Source of the DNA: CAYZDV01 sp964477275
GTDB taxonomy: Bacteria; Acidobacteriota; Aminicenantia; Aminicenantales; Aminicenantaceae
Assembly (NCBI GenBank): GCA_964477275.1
Contig: CAYZDV010000110.1
Span: 1-6,665 of the forward strand
DNA length: 6,665 bases
Direction: 5' to 3'
In this document: positions 6,645-6,665 of the stretch, one piece after another
Layout of the letters: every line of letters begins with the position of its first letter
Position numbering within the stretch: the first letter of the stretch is position 1
Position numbers and translations under genes: made by a program
The notes under the pieces: generated by a model
What the model was told of the DNA's origin: nothing
Database searches by the model: none
The model's input: the letters and a program-made list of their open reading frames with translations, nothing else

Positions 6645-6665
6645 GGGGGGTATAGCAGAATGCAG

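Overview
The window holds four protein-coding genes in two back-to-back transcription units, and most of it looks like ordinary chromosomal housekeeping, secretion and signalling sequence. I see no mobile element, CRISPR array, tRNA or rRNA, and nothing that amounts to a new defence or biosynthetic system. Base composition is moderately GC-rich (by eye, not counted), with strong GC-ending codon preference. The mix of a signal-peptide-bearing S9 dipeptidyl peptidase, an MgtC-family membrane protein and a CACHE-PAS histidine kinase with a sigma-54 activator fits a Gram-negative-type bacterium. Acidobacteriota/Aminicenantota or the former Deltaproteobacteria are plausible, but this is inference from gene content and not a firm assignment.

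Left half, minus strand. A secreted prolyl-oligopeptidase-family enzyme (751-2946) reads leftward and is followed, after a 127-nt gap, by an MgtC/SapB-family membrane protein (1-623) that runs off the left edge. The enzyme keeps every catalytic and S1-pocket residue I could align with dipeptidyl peptidase IV. The 127-nt gap contains a 16-nt AT-rich inverted repeat next to a T-run, overlapping a possible promoter for the MgtC gene. The second gene may therefore be transcribed separately.

Centre. A divergent intergenic region of about 95 nt (2947-3041) separates the peptidase from a rightward two-component operon. It holds a good sigma-70-type promoter and Shine-Dalgarno site for the peptidase. 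I found no convincing promoter for the rightward operon.

Right half, plus strand. A membrane-bound histidine kinase (CACHE-type extracytoplasmic sensor, degenerate HAMP-like/coiled-coil linker, PAS, HisKA, HATPase) overlaps by 4 nt with an NtrC-type response regulator (receiver, AAA+, Fis-type HTH). The regulator carries GAFTDA in place of the GAFTGA sigma-54 contact loop. The pair should sense an extracytoplasmic ligand and activate a sigma-54 promoter, but no such promoter is visible near these genes, so the target lies elsewhere or was missed. The operon ends at a perfect 12-bp-arm inverted repeat with a T-run (6617-6644), a likely terminator and perhaps a dispersed repeat.

The divergent arrangement makes it possible that the kinase/regulator pair and the secreted peptidase serve a common peptide-use physiology. 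That link is inference only.
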